The notes under the pieces are model-generated. The model was not told the DNA's origin, did no database searches, and saw only the letters and a program-made list of their open reading frames with translations. Of a stretch of 64,000 nucleotides of DNA, positions 46,006 through 53,920 are shown one piece after another. The first letter of the stretch is position 1. Each line of letters starts with the position of its first letter. This stretch comes from Spirosoma endbachense (GTDB lineage: Bacteria; Bacteroidota; Bacteroidia; Cytophagales; Spirosomataceae), in NCBI RefSeq assembly GCF_010233585.1, contig NZ_CP045997.1, positions 124,001 through 188,000 of the forward strand, given 5' to 3'. Both the position numbers and the translations under genes were made by a program.

Positions 46006-47538
46006 ATGTCTCTAAAAACTGTACTCTCGATCATTCTAAGCAGTGCCTGTTTCGCCGTTACCATTGCGCAATCCACTCAACAGCGTATTCGACAGTATCG
46101 ACAAAGCCGTGAAACGATTCTGATGGACGAATATCGACAGTTTGTCAGCATCCCCAATGTATCGTCAGATTCGGCTAATATTCGCAAAAATGCGGTATTC
46201 ATCGTGCAGATGATGAAACAAAGGGGCATTACGGCTACACTGCTCGATGGTACCAAACCCGGAACCAATCCAGCGGTGTTTGGTGAAGTAACAGTACCAG
46301 GTGCTACGAAAACCCTGATTTTTTACGCTCATTACGATGGTCAGCCCGTCAATCCGAAGCAATGGGCCGATGGCTTACAACCCTTTGTGCCGGTGTTCAT
46401 TACGGCTCCTGTCGAACAGGGCGGTACCATCGTTACCACCCACAAAACCGGCGATGCAGTTAATCCGGCCTGGCGGCTCACGGGCCGGGGAAGTGCCGAT
46501 GATAAAGCGGGCGTAATGACTATTTTAAATGCGTATGATGCGCTCGTAAAAAGCAATAGCAAGCCGACCGCCAATCTGAAATTCTTTTTCGAAGGTGAAG
46601 AAGAAGTTGGTTCGACGCATCTGGGCGATATTCTACAAAAACACCGGGATAAACTGCAAAGCGACCTTTGGATTATTGCCGATGGGCCACGTCATGTTTC
46701 AGGGAAAAAACTCGTTCAGTTTGGGGTTCGGGGTGATGTGAACATGCACCTGACTGTGTTCGGACCCAAACGCCCCCTCCACAGCGGCAACTATGGCAAC
46801 TGGGCTCCCAATCCCGCCCAACGGCTGGTGACTCTGCTGGCGAGCATGAAAGATGAAGACGGAAAAATTTTGATCAAAGGATTTTACGACGATGTAACGC
46901 CACTGACGGCCAGCGAAAAACAGGCAATAGCCGCATTGCCTAACATGGAAACCGCTTTAAAAAAAGAGCTTGGCATTGCTAAACCCGACGGAAATGGTGC
47001 ACCATTTCAGGAACTGCTGATGATTCCTACACTGAATATAAATGGTATTCAAAGTGCAAATGTGGGTGCCATGGCCGGTAATGTCATTCCGGCGAAGGCA
47101 GAAGCGGTGCTTGACCTGCGCCTGGTTCGGGGTAATGATGTGGCCCGGCAGATGCAGCGGGTCAAAGACCATATTAGCAGCAAAGGTTTTTATGTTCTCG
47201 AACGCGACCCAACCGATGCCGAACGCCAGCAATACCCAAAGCTCATTAAAATAACGGCTGGTGTTGGCTACAATGCCCAGCGAACACCTATGGATTTGCC
47301 TATTGCCCAGGGTGTTGTTGCGGCAGTACAATCAACATCCTCGGAACCGATCGTGTTGTTGCCTTCATCGGGCGGGAGCCTGCCCTTGTATTTGTTTGAG
47401 AATGTGCTGAAAGCCAATGTAGTCTCAGTGCCCGTAGATAACTACGATAACAATCAGCATGCTGAAAACGAGAATGTGCTGGTTCAGTATCTCTGGGATG
47501 GGATCGAAACCATGGCGGCTATCATGCAGATCAACTAA
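46006..47538 (+). CDS. M20-family dipeptidase-like metallopeptidase, secreted
   Basis: 510 residues from ATG at 46006 (signal peptide to TIAQ); an upstream GTG at 45973 would overlap the previous gene. Zinc ligands follow the M20 pattern: YAHYDGQP, GRGSADDKAG, EGEEEVGS (catalytic and ligand glutamates), IADGPRH and a late histidine in NQHAENEN. The middle insert is the dimerisation domain. Likely cleaves dipeptides or short peptides. Operon with the serine hydrolase gene upstream. Confidence 0.92.
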   Translation: MSLKTVLSIILSSACFAVTIAQSTQQRIRQYRQSRETILMDEYRQFVSIPNVSSDSANIRKNAVFIVQMMKQRGITATLLDGTKPGTNPAVFGEVTVPGATKTLIFYAHYDGQPVNPKQWADGLQPFVPVFITAPVEQGGTIVTTHKTGDAVNPAWRLTGRGSADDKAGVMTILNAYDALVKSNSKPTANLKFFFEGEEEVGSTHLGDILQKHRDKLQSDLWIIADGPRHVSGKKLVQFGVRGDVNMHLTVFGPKRPLHSGNYGNWAPNPAQRLVTLLASMKDEDGKILIKGFYDDVTPLTASEKQAIAALPNMETALKKELGIAKPDGNGAPFQELLMIPTLNINGIQSANVGAMAGNVIPAKAEAVLDLRLVRGNDVARQMQRVKDHISSKGFYVLERDPTDAERQQYPKLIKITAGVGYNAQRTPMDLPIAQGVVAAVQSTSSEPIVLLPSSGGSLPLYLFENVLKANVVSVPVDNYDNNQHAENENVLVQYLWDGIETMAAIMQIN

Positions 47539-47850
47539 TTCCCTGCTTAAGCATCAACATGAGTTTGAGCTAAAAGAAGATGAGTCGCGCGAGTTTCATT
47601 GCTTGAGAAGAGATATGTTGGCAGAAATAGTAAAAAGAAAAAATAGTTTCGCTACTGCTAACTGAAAATGGCGGAAGGAATTATACCATACCGCCATTAT
47701 TAACTACAACCAATTTATATTCTTTCTGATGTACTTCATTTTCCTGAGGTTCGCAAAAATATCAGGAAGAAAAACTGACTTTTTTCTGGAAATTTTCTGA
47801 AATTCCTTTAAATAATTACTAATTAATTTTCTCATACTCCTGTGTCAGTT
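47539..47850. other. Intergenic region with heptad remnant and hairpin
   Basis: 312 bp between convergent genes. ACTGCTA, ACTGAAA, ATGGCGG (47654-47674) is a short heptad-family copy. It overlaps a hairpin with 8-bp arms (aatggcgg 47667-47674, ccgccatt 47691-47698) that may end the M20 transcript. The rest is AT-rich with no supported gene. Confidence 0.55.
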
Positions 47851-48285
47851 CTAGACTGGCATTAGGCGAGTTGCGATCCCAATTCTATTCCATACATTAA
47901 TCGTAATGATTGCTAAGATCACTTGTGCCAGATATGCCTCTTCAAGTACGTTAGCTGCTTGCTCATAAGTTTCTTCTGTCACATGATTACTAATTAACGT
48001 AACTTGCTCGGTCAGTGCCAATATGGCTCGTTCTTCTTCTGAAAAAAATGGAGTTTCGCGCCAGGCATTGAGGGCATAAATGCGCTGCTCTGTTTCGCCA
48101 GCTCTACGGGCTTCTTTAGTGTGCATATCAATGCAAAAAGCACATCCGTTTATCTGCGAAGCTCTGATTTTAATCAGGTCTTTATGGACTCTTTTCAATG
48201 GTGTACTTTCAATGAATTTTTCAAGTCCAAGAACAGCTTTGTAACCAGCTGGTTCTACTTTTTCGATGTTAATTCGTGTTTTCAT
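47851..48285 (-). CDS. Carboxymuconolactone decarboxylase / AhpD-like protein
   Basis: 144 residues. The CxxC and histidine of the family are present in NGCAFCIDMHTKEARRAG. The C-terminal half (EERAILALTEQVTLI) is typical of small alkylhydroperoxidase-like proteins of Bacteroidota, probably thiol-based peroxide or quinone chemistry; the exact substrate is unknown. First gene of an AT-richer block; these proteins are often found near MocR or flavin oxidoreductase genes. Confidence 0.9.
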   Translation of the reverse strand: MKTRINIEKVEPAGYKAVLGLEKFIESTPLKRVHKDLIKIRASQINGCAFCIDMHTKEARRAGETEQRIYALNAWRETPFFSEEERAILALTEQVTLISNHVTEETYEQAANVLEEAYLAQVILAIITINVWNRIGIATRLMPV

Positions 48286-48585
48286 TTTAAAAAATATAAC
48301 TGTTATTAAGTTGATTTATCATTTAATCTTTTACCTGAGTTACTGAGTGTTTCATGATTAAGGAGTCTCTGGAAATCAATCGATGTCCTTAAAAAACCTT
48401 CTTGATTCCAGATGTATTTTAATCGCCAAAAAGATTATGATTTTTACACCTGAAATGATAGACCTCTGGCGAAACGGCATCATAAACTTGCGCCTATATT
48501 TTTTAACTAACCTTGTCGCTTCCCCAAAAACTACTGCTTCATTACCCTCAATAAATAGGTAGCTTTTTTCAAACTGCTCCTCCTG
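48286..48585. other. AT-rich intergenic region
   Basis: 300 bp between two minus-strand genes, clearly AT-rich. No gene, hairpin or TAnnTTTG promoter found for the downstream AhpD-like gene. Confidence 0.5.
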
Positions 48586-49227
48586 TCACCCCAATTCCAT
48601 CTCAATCAGATTTCTTATCGTTTGATATGATTTGTCTATAGAATTTTTAAATTTCTCTACACCAAAAGACACGCCGTCAACTGCAATCACATGAATGTTG
48701 CTAATACCTATAATCGTAAATACAGTTTTTAAATAAGTGCTCTGGAAGTCCATATTTTCGTTATATCCTCCTTTTTCATATCCCTGGGCACCTCTTGATA
48801 GCAGAAGATATAATGTTTTGTTTTTAAGCAGACCGGTATATGGATTCAACACATTGGTTCGGTCAACCTTAAAGGCTTCATTAACTCTGAGAATCTGATC
48901 GATATAGGCTTTAAGAGAACTGGGAATTGACCAGTTGTACATTGGCGAACCAAGAACAATAACATCAGCTTCCCGTAGTTCGGAAAGGTAGATATCACTT
49001 GCTTTTAAATATTCAATTTCCTCCTCAGACCTTGTTCCTTCAGGTTTGAAAGCGGCACGAATCCAATTTTCGTTGATGTGTGGCACATTGGTATTTCCCA
49101 GGTCACGAAAACGAATAATCGGATTGACATGGATACTTTTCCAGTGATCGACAAAGACTTCAGTGAGTTTCCTACTCTGAGAATTAAGTACTCGTGCGCT
49201 TGAATTAATGACCAATAATTTCTTCAT
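48586..49227 (-). CDS. azoR: FMN-dependent NADH:quinone/azo reductase
   Basis: 213 residues from ATG at 49227 (MKKLLVINSSARVLNSQSRK); a longer frame to 49281 has no family likeness. Flavodoxin-like fold of E. coli AzoR: phosphate-binding SSARVLNSQS, VLGSPMYNWSIPSSLKAYID (FMN site) and LLLSRGAQG. Members reduce quinones and azo dyes with NAD(P)H and protect from thiol or quinone stress. It is divergent from the MocR gene with 77 bp between starts, so MocR may control it. Confidence 0.9.
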   Translation of the reverse strand: MKKLLVINSSARVLNSQSRKLTEVFVDHWKSIHVNPIIRFRDLGNTNVPHINENWIRAAFKPEGTRSEEEIEYLKASDIYLSELREADVIVLGSPMYNWSIPSSLKAYIDQILRVNEAFKVDRTNVLNPYTGLLKNKTLYLLLSRGAQGYEKGGYNENMDFQSTYLKTVFTIIGISNIHVIAVDGVSFGVEKFKNSIDKSYQTIRNLIEMELG

Positions 49228-49243
49228 GCTGCTGATTTTTATA

Positions 49244-49273
49244 CAAAAATACCTGGCGGTTGGGCTAGCTTTG
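49244..49273. promoter_or_regulatory. Back-to-back -7 elements for azoR and the MocR gene
   Basis: Minus-strand TATTTTTG (49251-49244) faces azoR; plus-strand TAGCTTTG (49266-49273) faces the MocR gene. Only 14 bp separate them, so one bound regulator could block or switch both. -33 TTG elements are not at standard spacing. Confidence 0.45.
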
Positions 49274-49304
49274 TAGACCAATTTTCATAAAAACTACCAC
49301 CCAG

Positions 49305-50768
49305 ATGCTCCCTTACAAATCATTGATCCAGGTTGACCGAAAAGCTCCTGTAGCCCTGTATATCCAGGTGTGTAACCGATTTATAGCCTTGATCACGGAT
49401 GGTACGCTACGGCCATCTGATTTATTACCAAGCTCCCGTATACTAGCCGAATTGATTGGTATTAACAGACATACGGTAAGGCTAGCCTATGATGAATTGA
49501 TTAGCCAGGGCTGGGCCGAATCTGTTGAGCGAAAGGGAATTTTTGTACTTTCCAGGCTGCCCGATCTTTCCAGAACGAAATTGCCTGAGACCAACAAAAA
49601 CGACGGTCCTAAGGAGGCTTTCGTTTGGACTAATAAGTTTGAGAAGGCAATACCCAGCGAGAATTTCCAGAAAACCGGTCTCGCTATTGACGATGGACTG
49701 CCTGATGTGCGTCTGGCACCGGTAGACCTGCTAATGCGCGAATACCGAAGTATTTCGAGGAAATTTTATGGAAGAAATTTTCTGAAATATGGAAGCGCCA
49801 GAGGGTCGGAACATCTTCGCGTCTCTATTTGCAACTATCTTTCCAACACCAGAGGATTAGTTGTTTCACCAGAGAATATACTAATCACAAAAGGCAGCCA
49901 GATGGGAATCTATTTGGCTGCCCAGTTGCTTCTAAATCCTACTGATACTATAGCCGTTGGAGTTTCAAACTACGGCTCTGCAGATGATACGTTCAGGCAT
50001 GCTGGTGCAAACCTGTTGCGGATTCCTATTGATAACAATGGAATGGATGTTGATCATCTCGAAGCGATTTTACAGCACAAGAAAATAAAGGCAGTGTATA
50101 TCATACCGCATCATCACTGCCCAACAACTGTAACCATGAATGTGGAACGCAGGTTAAAACTATTAAGTCTCGCAAAGGAATACCGTTTTGCGATAGTGGA
50201 AGACGATTATGATTTTGATTTTCATTATGATAATAAGCCATACCTGCCATTGGCAAGTATTGATCACAATCAGAATGTCATTTATATTGGTTCAATTACA
50301 AAAACGTTTGCCCCTGCGCTACGAATTGGGTTTATGGTAGGGCCATCGGTATTTGTTGAAGCCGCATCTTCATTAAGACAATTGATCGATCGACAGGGGG
50401 ACACTTTGCTGGAAGAAGCATTTGCTGCGCTGTTTGACAATGGTGAGATGGAAAGGCATTTTCGGAAATCCTTAACGATTTATAAGCAGCGCAGGAACCA
50501 ATTTTGTCAAGTCCTAAAAACGGATTTTAAGGATACAATCGAATTCAAAATGCCGGAGGGAGGGCTTGCTGTGTGGTCGATTTTTGATAAAAATATTGAT
50601 TTAATAAAAATGTCGAAGGATGCATCAAAAAAAGGTCTTTATATCGGCAATGGAAGTTTTAGCCAGAACGAATCCTTTTTTACCAATGCGCTTAGAATGG
50701 GCTTTGCGTCACTTAACGAAAATGAAATGGTGAAAGCGCTCGGAATCCTGAAACAGGTAGTGCATTAA
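49305..50768 (+). CDS. MocR-type PLP-dependent transcriptional regulator
   Basis: 487 residues. N-terminal GntR-type winged helix (about 15-80; LPSSRILAELIGINRHTVRL) fused to a class I aminotransferase-like domain with YIIPHHHCPTTVTM, EDDYDFDFHYD and the PLP lysine in GSITKTFAPALRIG. MocR proteins such as PdxR sense PLP or related amines. AT-rich codon use differs from genes outside the block. Divergent from azoR; the GNAT gene follows after 84 bp with its own promoter-like site. Confidence 0.93.
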   Translation: MLPYKSLIQVDRKAPVALYIQVCNRFIALITDGTLRPSDLLPSSRILAELIGINRHTVRLAYDELISQGWAESVERKGIFVLSRLPDLSRTKLPETNKNDGPKEAFVWTNKFEKAIPSENFQKTGLAIDDGLPDVRLAPVDLLMREYRSISRKFYGRNFLKYGSARGSEHLRVSICNYLSNTRGLVVSPENILITKGSQMGIYLAAQLLLNPTDTIAVGVSNYGSADDTFRHAGANLLRIPIDNNGMDVDHLEAILQHKKIKAVYIIPHHHCPTTVTMNVERRLKLLSLAKEYRFAIVEDDYDFDFHYDNKPYLPLASIDHNQNVIYIGSITKTFAPALRIGFMVGPSVFVEAASSLRQLIDRQGDTLLEEAFAALFDNGEMERHFRKSLTIYKQRRNQFCQVLKTDFKDTIEFKMPEGGLAVWSIFDKNIDLIKMSKDASKKGLYIGNGSFSQNESFFTNALRMGFASLNENEMVKALGILKQVVH

Positions 50769-50826
50769 ATACACTGGTCCACCCTTTATTTCTTAATTGG
50801 TATATTTAGCTGCAATGTCCGTACTC

Positions 50827-50834
50827 TAGTTTTG
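50827..50834 (+). promoter_or_regulatory. -7 element of the GNAT gene
   Basis: TAGTTTTG fits TAnnTTTG and is followed by TCGCAA exactly as at the 25638 promoter. It overlaps a TTG (50832) that would otherwise be a possible start, which favours the ATG at 50853. Confidence 0.5.
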
Positions 50835-50852
50835 TCGCAAACAAAACAAATT

Positions 50853-51287
50853 ATGGATAATACATATCAGGTAAAATTAATTGAGACAGATCATGAAATT
50901 CAGCAATGTTGGGAGGTTGTTTTTTTGTTAAGACCCCATCTGAATAAAAATAATTGGGCTACCATGATCTCGGAGATGATGCAACATGAAAAGTACAGCA
51001 TCGCCGGAATTATGGATAATGGCAGATTTGTCGCTTTTGCAGGTTATCGCAGCATGACTTCGTTGCACAGCGGGAATATAATTTATCTTGATGATCTCTG
51101 CACCCTGGAATCTTATCGAGGTAAAGGGTTGGCGTCTCAGTTATTAAACTATGTGAAAGCTGTCGCTCTATCAGAGAAGAAGGATGCCGTGGTGCTTGAT
51201 ACCGATTTTACGAATAATACAGCGCAAAAAGTGTATCTGAACAATGGTTTTCAACTCGCAGCGCTACATCTTGCCTGTCCTCTATAG
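50853..51287 (+). CDS. GNAT-family N-acetyltransferase
   Basis: 144 residues from ATG at 50853. The acetyl-CoA-binding motif is in YLDDLCTLESYRGKGLASQL, and the later NNTAQKVYLNNGFQ is the usual family tail. Substrate unknown. Last gene of the AT-richer block; it may belong to the MocR regulon but its own -7 site suggests separate transcription. Confidence 0.9.
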   Translation: MDNTYQVKLIETDHEIQQCWEVVFLLRPHLNKNNWATMISEMMQHEKYSIAGIMDNGRFVAFAGYRSMTSLHSGNIIYLDDLCTLESYRGKGLASQLLNYVKAVALSEKKDAVVLDTDFTNNTAQKVYLNNGFQLAALHLACPL

Positions 51288-51410
51288 ATTCGTGAATAAC
51301 TCTATTACGAGCGATCATCGTTTTATCCTAGCTTGCGATAACATCTGGAGCCAGAAGATTCTTCTTCAGTTTCTGGCTATAAGAATAGTGAGTTAATTTC
51401 GTTGATTTTG

Positions 51411-51418
51411 TATCTTTG
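51411..51418 (+). promoter_or_regulatory. -7 element of the dehydrogenase subunit gene
   Basis: TATCTTTG fits TAnnTTTG, 33 bp before the GTG start. No TTG at the ideal -33 spacing. Confidence 0.45.
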
Positions 51419-51450
51419 AAAGAGCAAATAGAACTGAATCATAACCTGCT

Positions 51451-51993
51451 GTGGAAAGACGTAGTGCGCTTAAATCAATAGCTGTAGCGGCTGGTGGTTT
51501 CATCAGTTTGCCCGCCTGGGCTACTAACTGGACCTCCGAAACAGTCCAGTTAACCCATCCATTTCTCACATCCGGGCAAGACGACCTGCTCGCTGATATT
51601 GCCGAAACGATTATTCCCACAACTGACACGCCAGGCGCTAAAGCACTGAACGTCCATCAGTTTATTCAGAAAATCGTGACCGATTGCTACGATAAGCCAG
51701 CCCAGGAAACGTTCCGTAATGGACTCAACGCAATCGATGAACAGGCACAGAAAGCCTTCGGTAAATCGTTTCGGGAGGGTGATACCGCTCAGCGCACCGC
51801 CTTGCTGACCCAGTTTTCGCAGTCTACAGAGCCTGCTCAGAAAGAATTTTATTCGATGGTGAAGGGGCTGACCGTGCGCGGATACATGAACTCCGAATAC
51901 GTAATGACGAACTTGACCCATTACCAGATGATTCCCGGCCATTATTATGGCTGTGTTCCTGTTCCTGCCAAAGCCGTTTCTCAAACCAAGTAA
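51451..51993 (+). CDS. Gluconate 2-dehydrogenase subunit 3-like protein (Tat signal)
   Basis: 180 residues, GTG start. N-terminus MERRSALKSIAVAAGGFISL has the twin arginine and following hydrophobic stretch of a Tat signal, ending near PAWA. The body (LLADIAETIIPTTDTPGAKA then LNVHQFI) is typical of the small subunit of flavin-dependent membrane dehydrogenases. These small subunits help export their large partner, which has no signal of its own; the GMC gene 84 bp downstream fits that role. Confidence 0.9.
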   Translation: MERRSALKSIAVAAGGFISLPAWATNWTSETVQLTHPFLTSGQDDLLADIAETIIPTTDTPGAKALNVHQFIQKIVTDCYDKPAQETFRNGLNAIDEQAQKAFGKSFREGDTAQRTALLTQFSQSTEPAQKEFYSMVKGLTVRGYMNSEYVMTNLTHYQMIPGHYYGCVPVPAKAVSQTK

Positions 51994-52077
51994 TTCGATA
52001 GTAGAGGTTAAGGCTGGATTCTGGATGTCGGAATCTTAACTGATCCAACATTAGCCTGTGTCTATCACTTTTTTAAC

Positions 52078-53790
52078 ATGGCAAACCTGAATATTGACGC
52101 CAAGGCGCAAAATACCTACGACGCGATCGTAATCGGATCGGGTATTAGTGGTGGCTGGGCAGCTAAAGAATTAACGGGCAAAGGCCTTCGTACCCTTGTT
52201 CTGGAGCGGGGCCGCGATGTCAGGCACGTTACCGATTACCCCACAACGATGATGCAGCCCTGGGAGTTTGACCACCGGGGGCAGTTGACCAAAGAGGTCA
52301 AGGATGCCAATCCGATCATCAGCAAATGCTATGCGTTTTATGAAGGGACACAACAGTTTTTTGTGAAAGATGCTGAGCATCCCTACATACAGGAAAAGCC
52401 ATTCGATTGGATTCGGGGCTATCAGGTTGGTGGTAAATCGCTGATGTGGGCGCGGCAAACGCAGCGCTGGAGTGATTTCGATTTTGAAGGTCCCGCCCGC
52501 GATGGATTTGCCGTCGATTGGCCAATTCGTTATGCTGATCTGGCGCCGTGGTATAGCTACGTTGAGCGATTTGCTGGGATTACCGGCAATAAAGACGGCC
52601 TGGATACGCTGCCCGACGGTGAGTTTTTGCCCCCTCACGAATGGAATTGTGTAGAGAAACATTTTCAACAAAAGGTAGCCAGCCGCTACAAAGACCGGCA
52701 TGTTATTATGGGCCGGGCGGCTCACATTACCAAGCCGCAACCCGTTCATCTTCAGCAGGGTCGGGCACAATGCCAACACCGCACCATTTGTGAGCGGGGC
52801 TGTCCATTTGGTGGGTATTTCAGTAGTAATTCATCAACCATACCCTGGGCTGCCAAAACCGGTAAAATGACGCTGCGCCCTGATTCGGTCGTGCATTCAA
52901 TTATCTATGATGAGCAGAAAGTCCGGGCAACAGGCGTTCGGATCGTTGATGCCAACACGAAGCAGATGCAGGAGTATTATGCCCGGATTATCTTCCTGAA
53001 TGCGGCTGCATTAAACTCAAATCTGGTGTTGCTGAATTCTACATCGCACCGTTTCCCGAACGGATTGGGGAACGATAGCGGAGTACTTGGTAAATACATA
53101 GCGTTCCATAATTACCGGGCAGGTATTTCGGCGCAGTACGATGGAAATCTCGATTCAACAACCGATGGACGTCGGCCGAATAGTCCTTATATTCCCCGTT
53201 TCCGGAACGTTTATAAGCAGGAGACCGACTTTTTGCGGGGCTATGCGGCTGGGTTCTCGGCAGGCCGTTCTTCCCGGGCAAATCAGAATGGAATTGGGGC
53301 CGATCTGAAGCAAAATCTGCTGAATCCTGAATTGGGTGGCTGGTATGTTGGCTCGCACATGATGGGCGAAACCATTCCGAAAGAAACGAATTTTGTTGCC
53401 CTCGATTCGGCGCAGAAAGATCCATTTGGCATTCCGCAGCTGAAAATCTCGATTGCCTATGACGATAACGACGACAAGATGGTGAAGGATTATCAGGAGC
53501 AGATGACCGAGATGTTTACGGCAGCTGGTTTTACCAATATTCGTGTCCGTGATGATCACCGGAATCCGGGTCTGGACATTCACGAAATGGGTGGCGCCCG
53601 TATGGGGAAAGATCCTAAAACGTCAGTGCTCAACAAATGGAATCAACTCCACGCCGTCAAGAACGTTTTCGTGACCGACGGTTCCTGTATGACATCGACA
53701 TCGACCCAGAACCCGTCGCTAACCTACATGGCGATGACAGCCCGCTCGGCCGATTACGCGGTGAAGGCGATGAAAAAAGGATTAGTCTAG
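52078..53790 (+). CDS. GMC-family oxidoreductase (gluconate-dehydrogenase-like large subunit)
   Basis: 570 residues. FAD motif GSGISGGWAAKELTGKG (about 19-35), followed by the ERGRD site, GGKSLMWARQ, and the C-terminal HEMGGARMG and DGSCMTSTSTQNPSLTYMA blocks in which the active-site histidine and asparagine lie. CQHRTICERGCPFGGY is rich in cysteine. It should oxidise a sugar, sugar acid or alcohol. The small subunit precedes it; no cytochrome c subunit follows, since the next gene is convergent, so the electron acceptor is encoded elsewhere. Confidence 0.92.
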   Translation: MANLNIDAKAQNTYDAIVIGSGISGGWAAKELTGKGLRTLVLERGRDVRHVTDYPTTMMQPWEFDHRGQLTKEVKDANPIISKCYAFYEGTQQFFVKDAEHPYIQEKPFDWIRGYQVGGKSLMWARQTQRWSDFDFEGPARDGFAVDWPIRYADLAPWYSYVERFAGITGNKDGLDTLPDGEFLPPHEWNCVEKHFQQKVASRYKDRHVIMGRAAHITKPQPVHLQQGRAQCQHRTICERGCPFGGYFSSNSSTIPWAAKTGKMTLRPDSVVHSIIYDEQKVRATGVRIVDANTKQMQEYYARIIFLNAAALNSNLVLLNSTSHRFPNGLGNDSGVLGKYIAFHNYRAGISAQYDGNLDSTTDGRRPNSPYIPRFRNVYKQETDFLRGYAAGFSAGRSSRANQNGIGADLKQNLLNPELGGWYVGSHMMGETIPKETNFVALDSAQKDPFGIPQLKISIAYDDNDDKMVKDYQEQMTEMFTAAGFTNIRVRDDHRNPGLDIHEMGGARMGKDPKTSVLNKWNQLHAVKNVFVTDGSCMTSTSTQNPSLTYMAMTARSADYAVKAMKKGLV

Positions 53791-53811
53791 AAAATAGTTA
53801 ACTCGATTGGC

Positions 53812-53848
53812 AAAAGCCGTTCACACCAGTCTGTGAACGGCTTTTTGT
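53812..53848 (+). terminator. Rho-independent terminator after the GMC gene
   Basis: A 14-bp stem (53812-53825 with 53832-53845), 6-nt loop, A-run before and T-run after. Confidence 0.9.
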
Positions 53849-53862
53849 GTTTTTAACAGATT

Positions 53863-53914
53863 GTCTAAGCTTACTGATTTGTAATTCGCGAATTGCAAAT
53901 CAGTAAGCTTAGAC
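53863..53914. repeat. 52-bp palindrome
   Basis: Two 26-bp halves pair along their whole length with one T/G exception (53882 with 53895) and no loop; the centre is aattcgcgaatt. It lies 6 bp from the stop codon of the MBOAT gene and 17 bp after the GMC terminator. No T-run follows on either strand, so it is not a standard terminator for the MBOAT gene, though it may end that transcript or protect its RNA. Confidence 0.85.
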
Positions 53915-53920
53915 TTCTGA

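Noticed and set aside
39842..47538. Calling the two serine hydrolases antibiotic-resistance beta-lactamases
   Set aside because: They have the SxxK and YxN motifs but lack a clear KTG, and the context of M28 and M20 peptidases fits peptide or ester hydrolysis better.
47459..47665. Small plus-strand frame of 68 residues running past the M20 gene end
   Set aside because: Two thirds of it has no family likeness, it begins inside the M20 gene in another frame, and it contains the AT-rich intergenic remnant.
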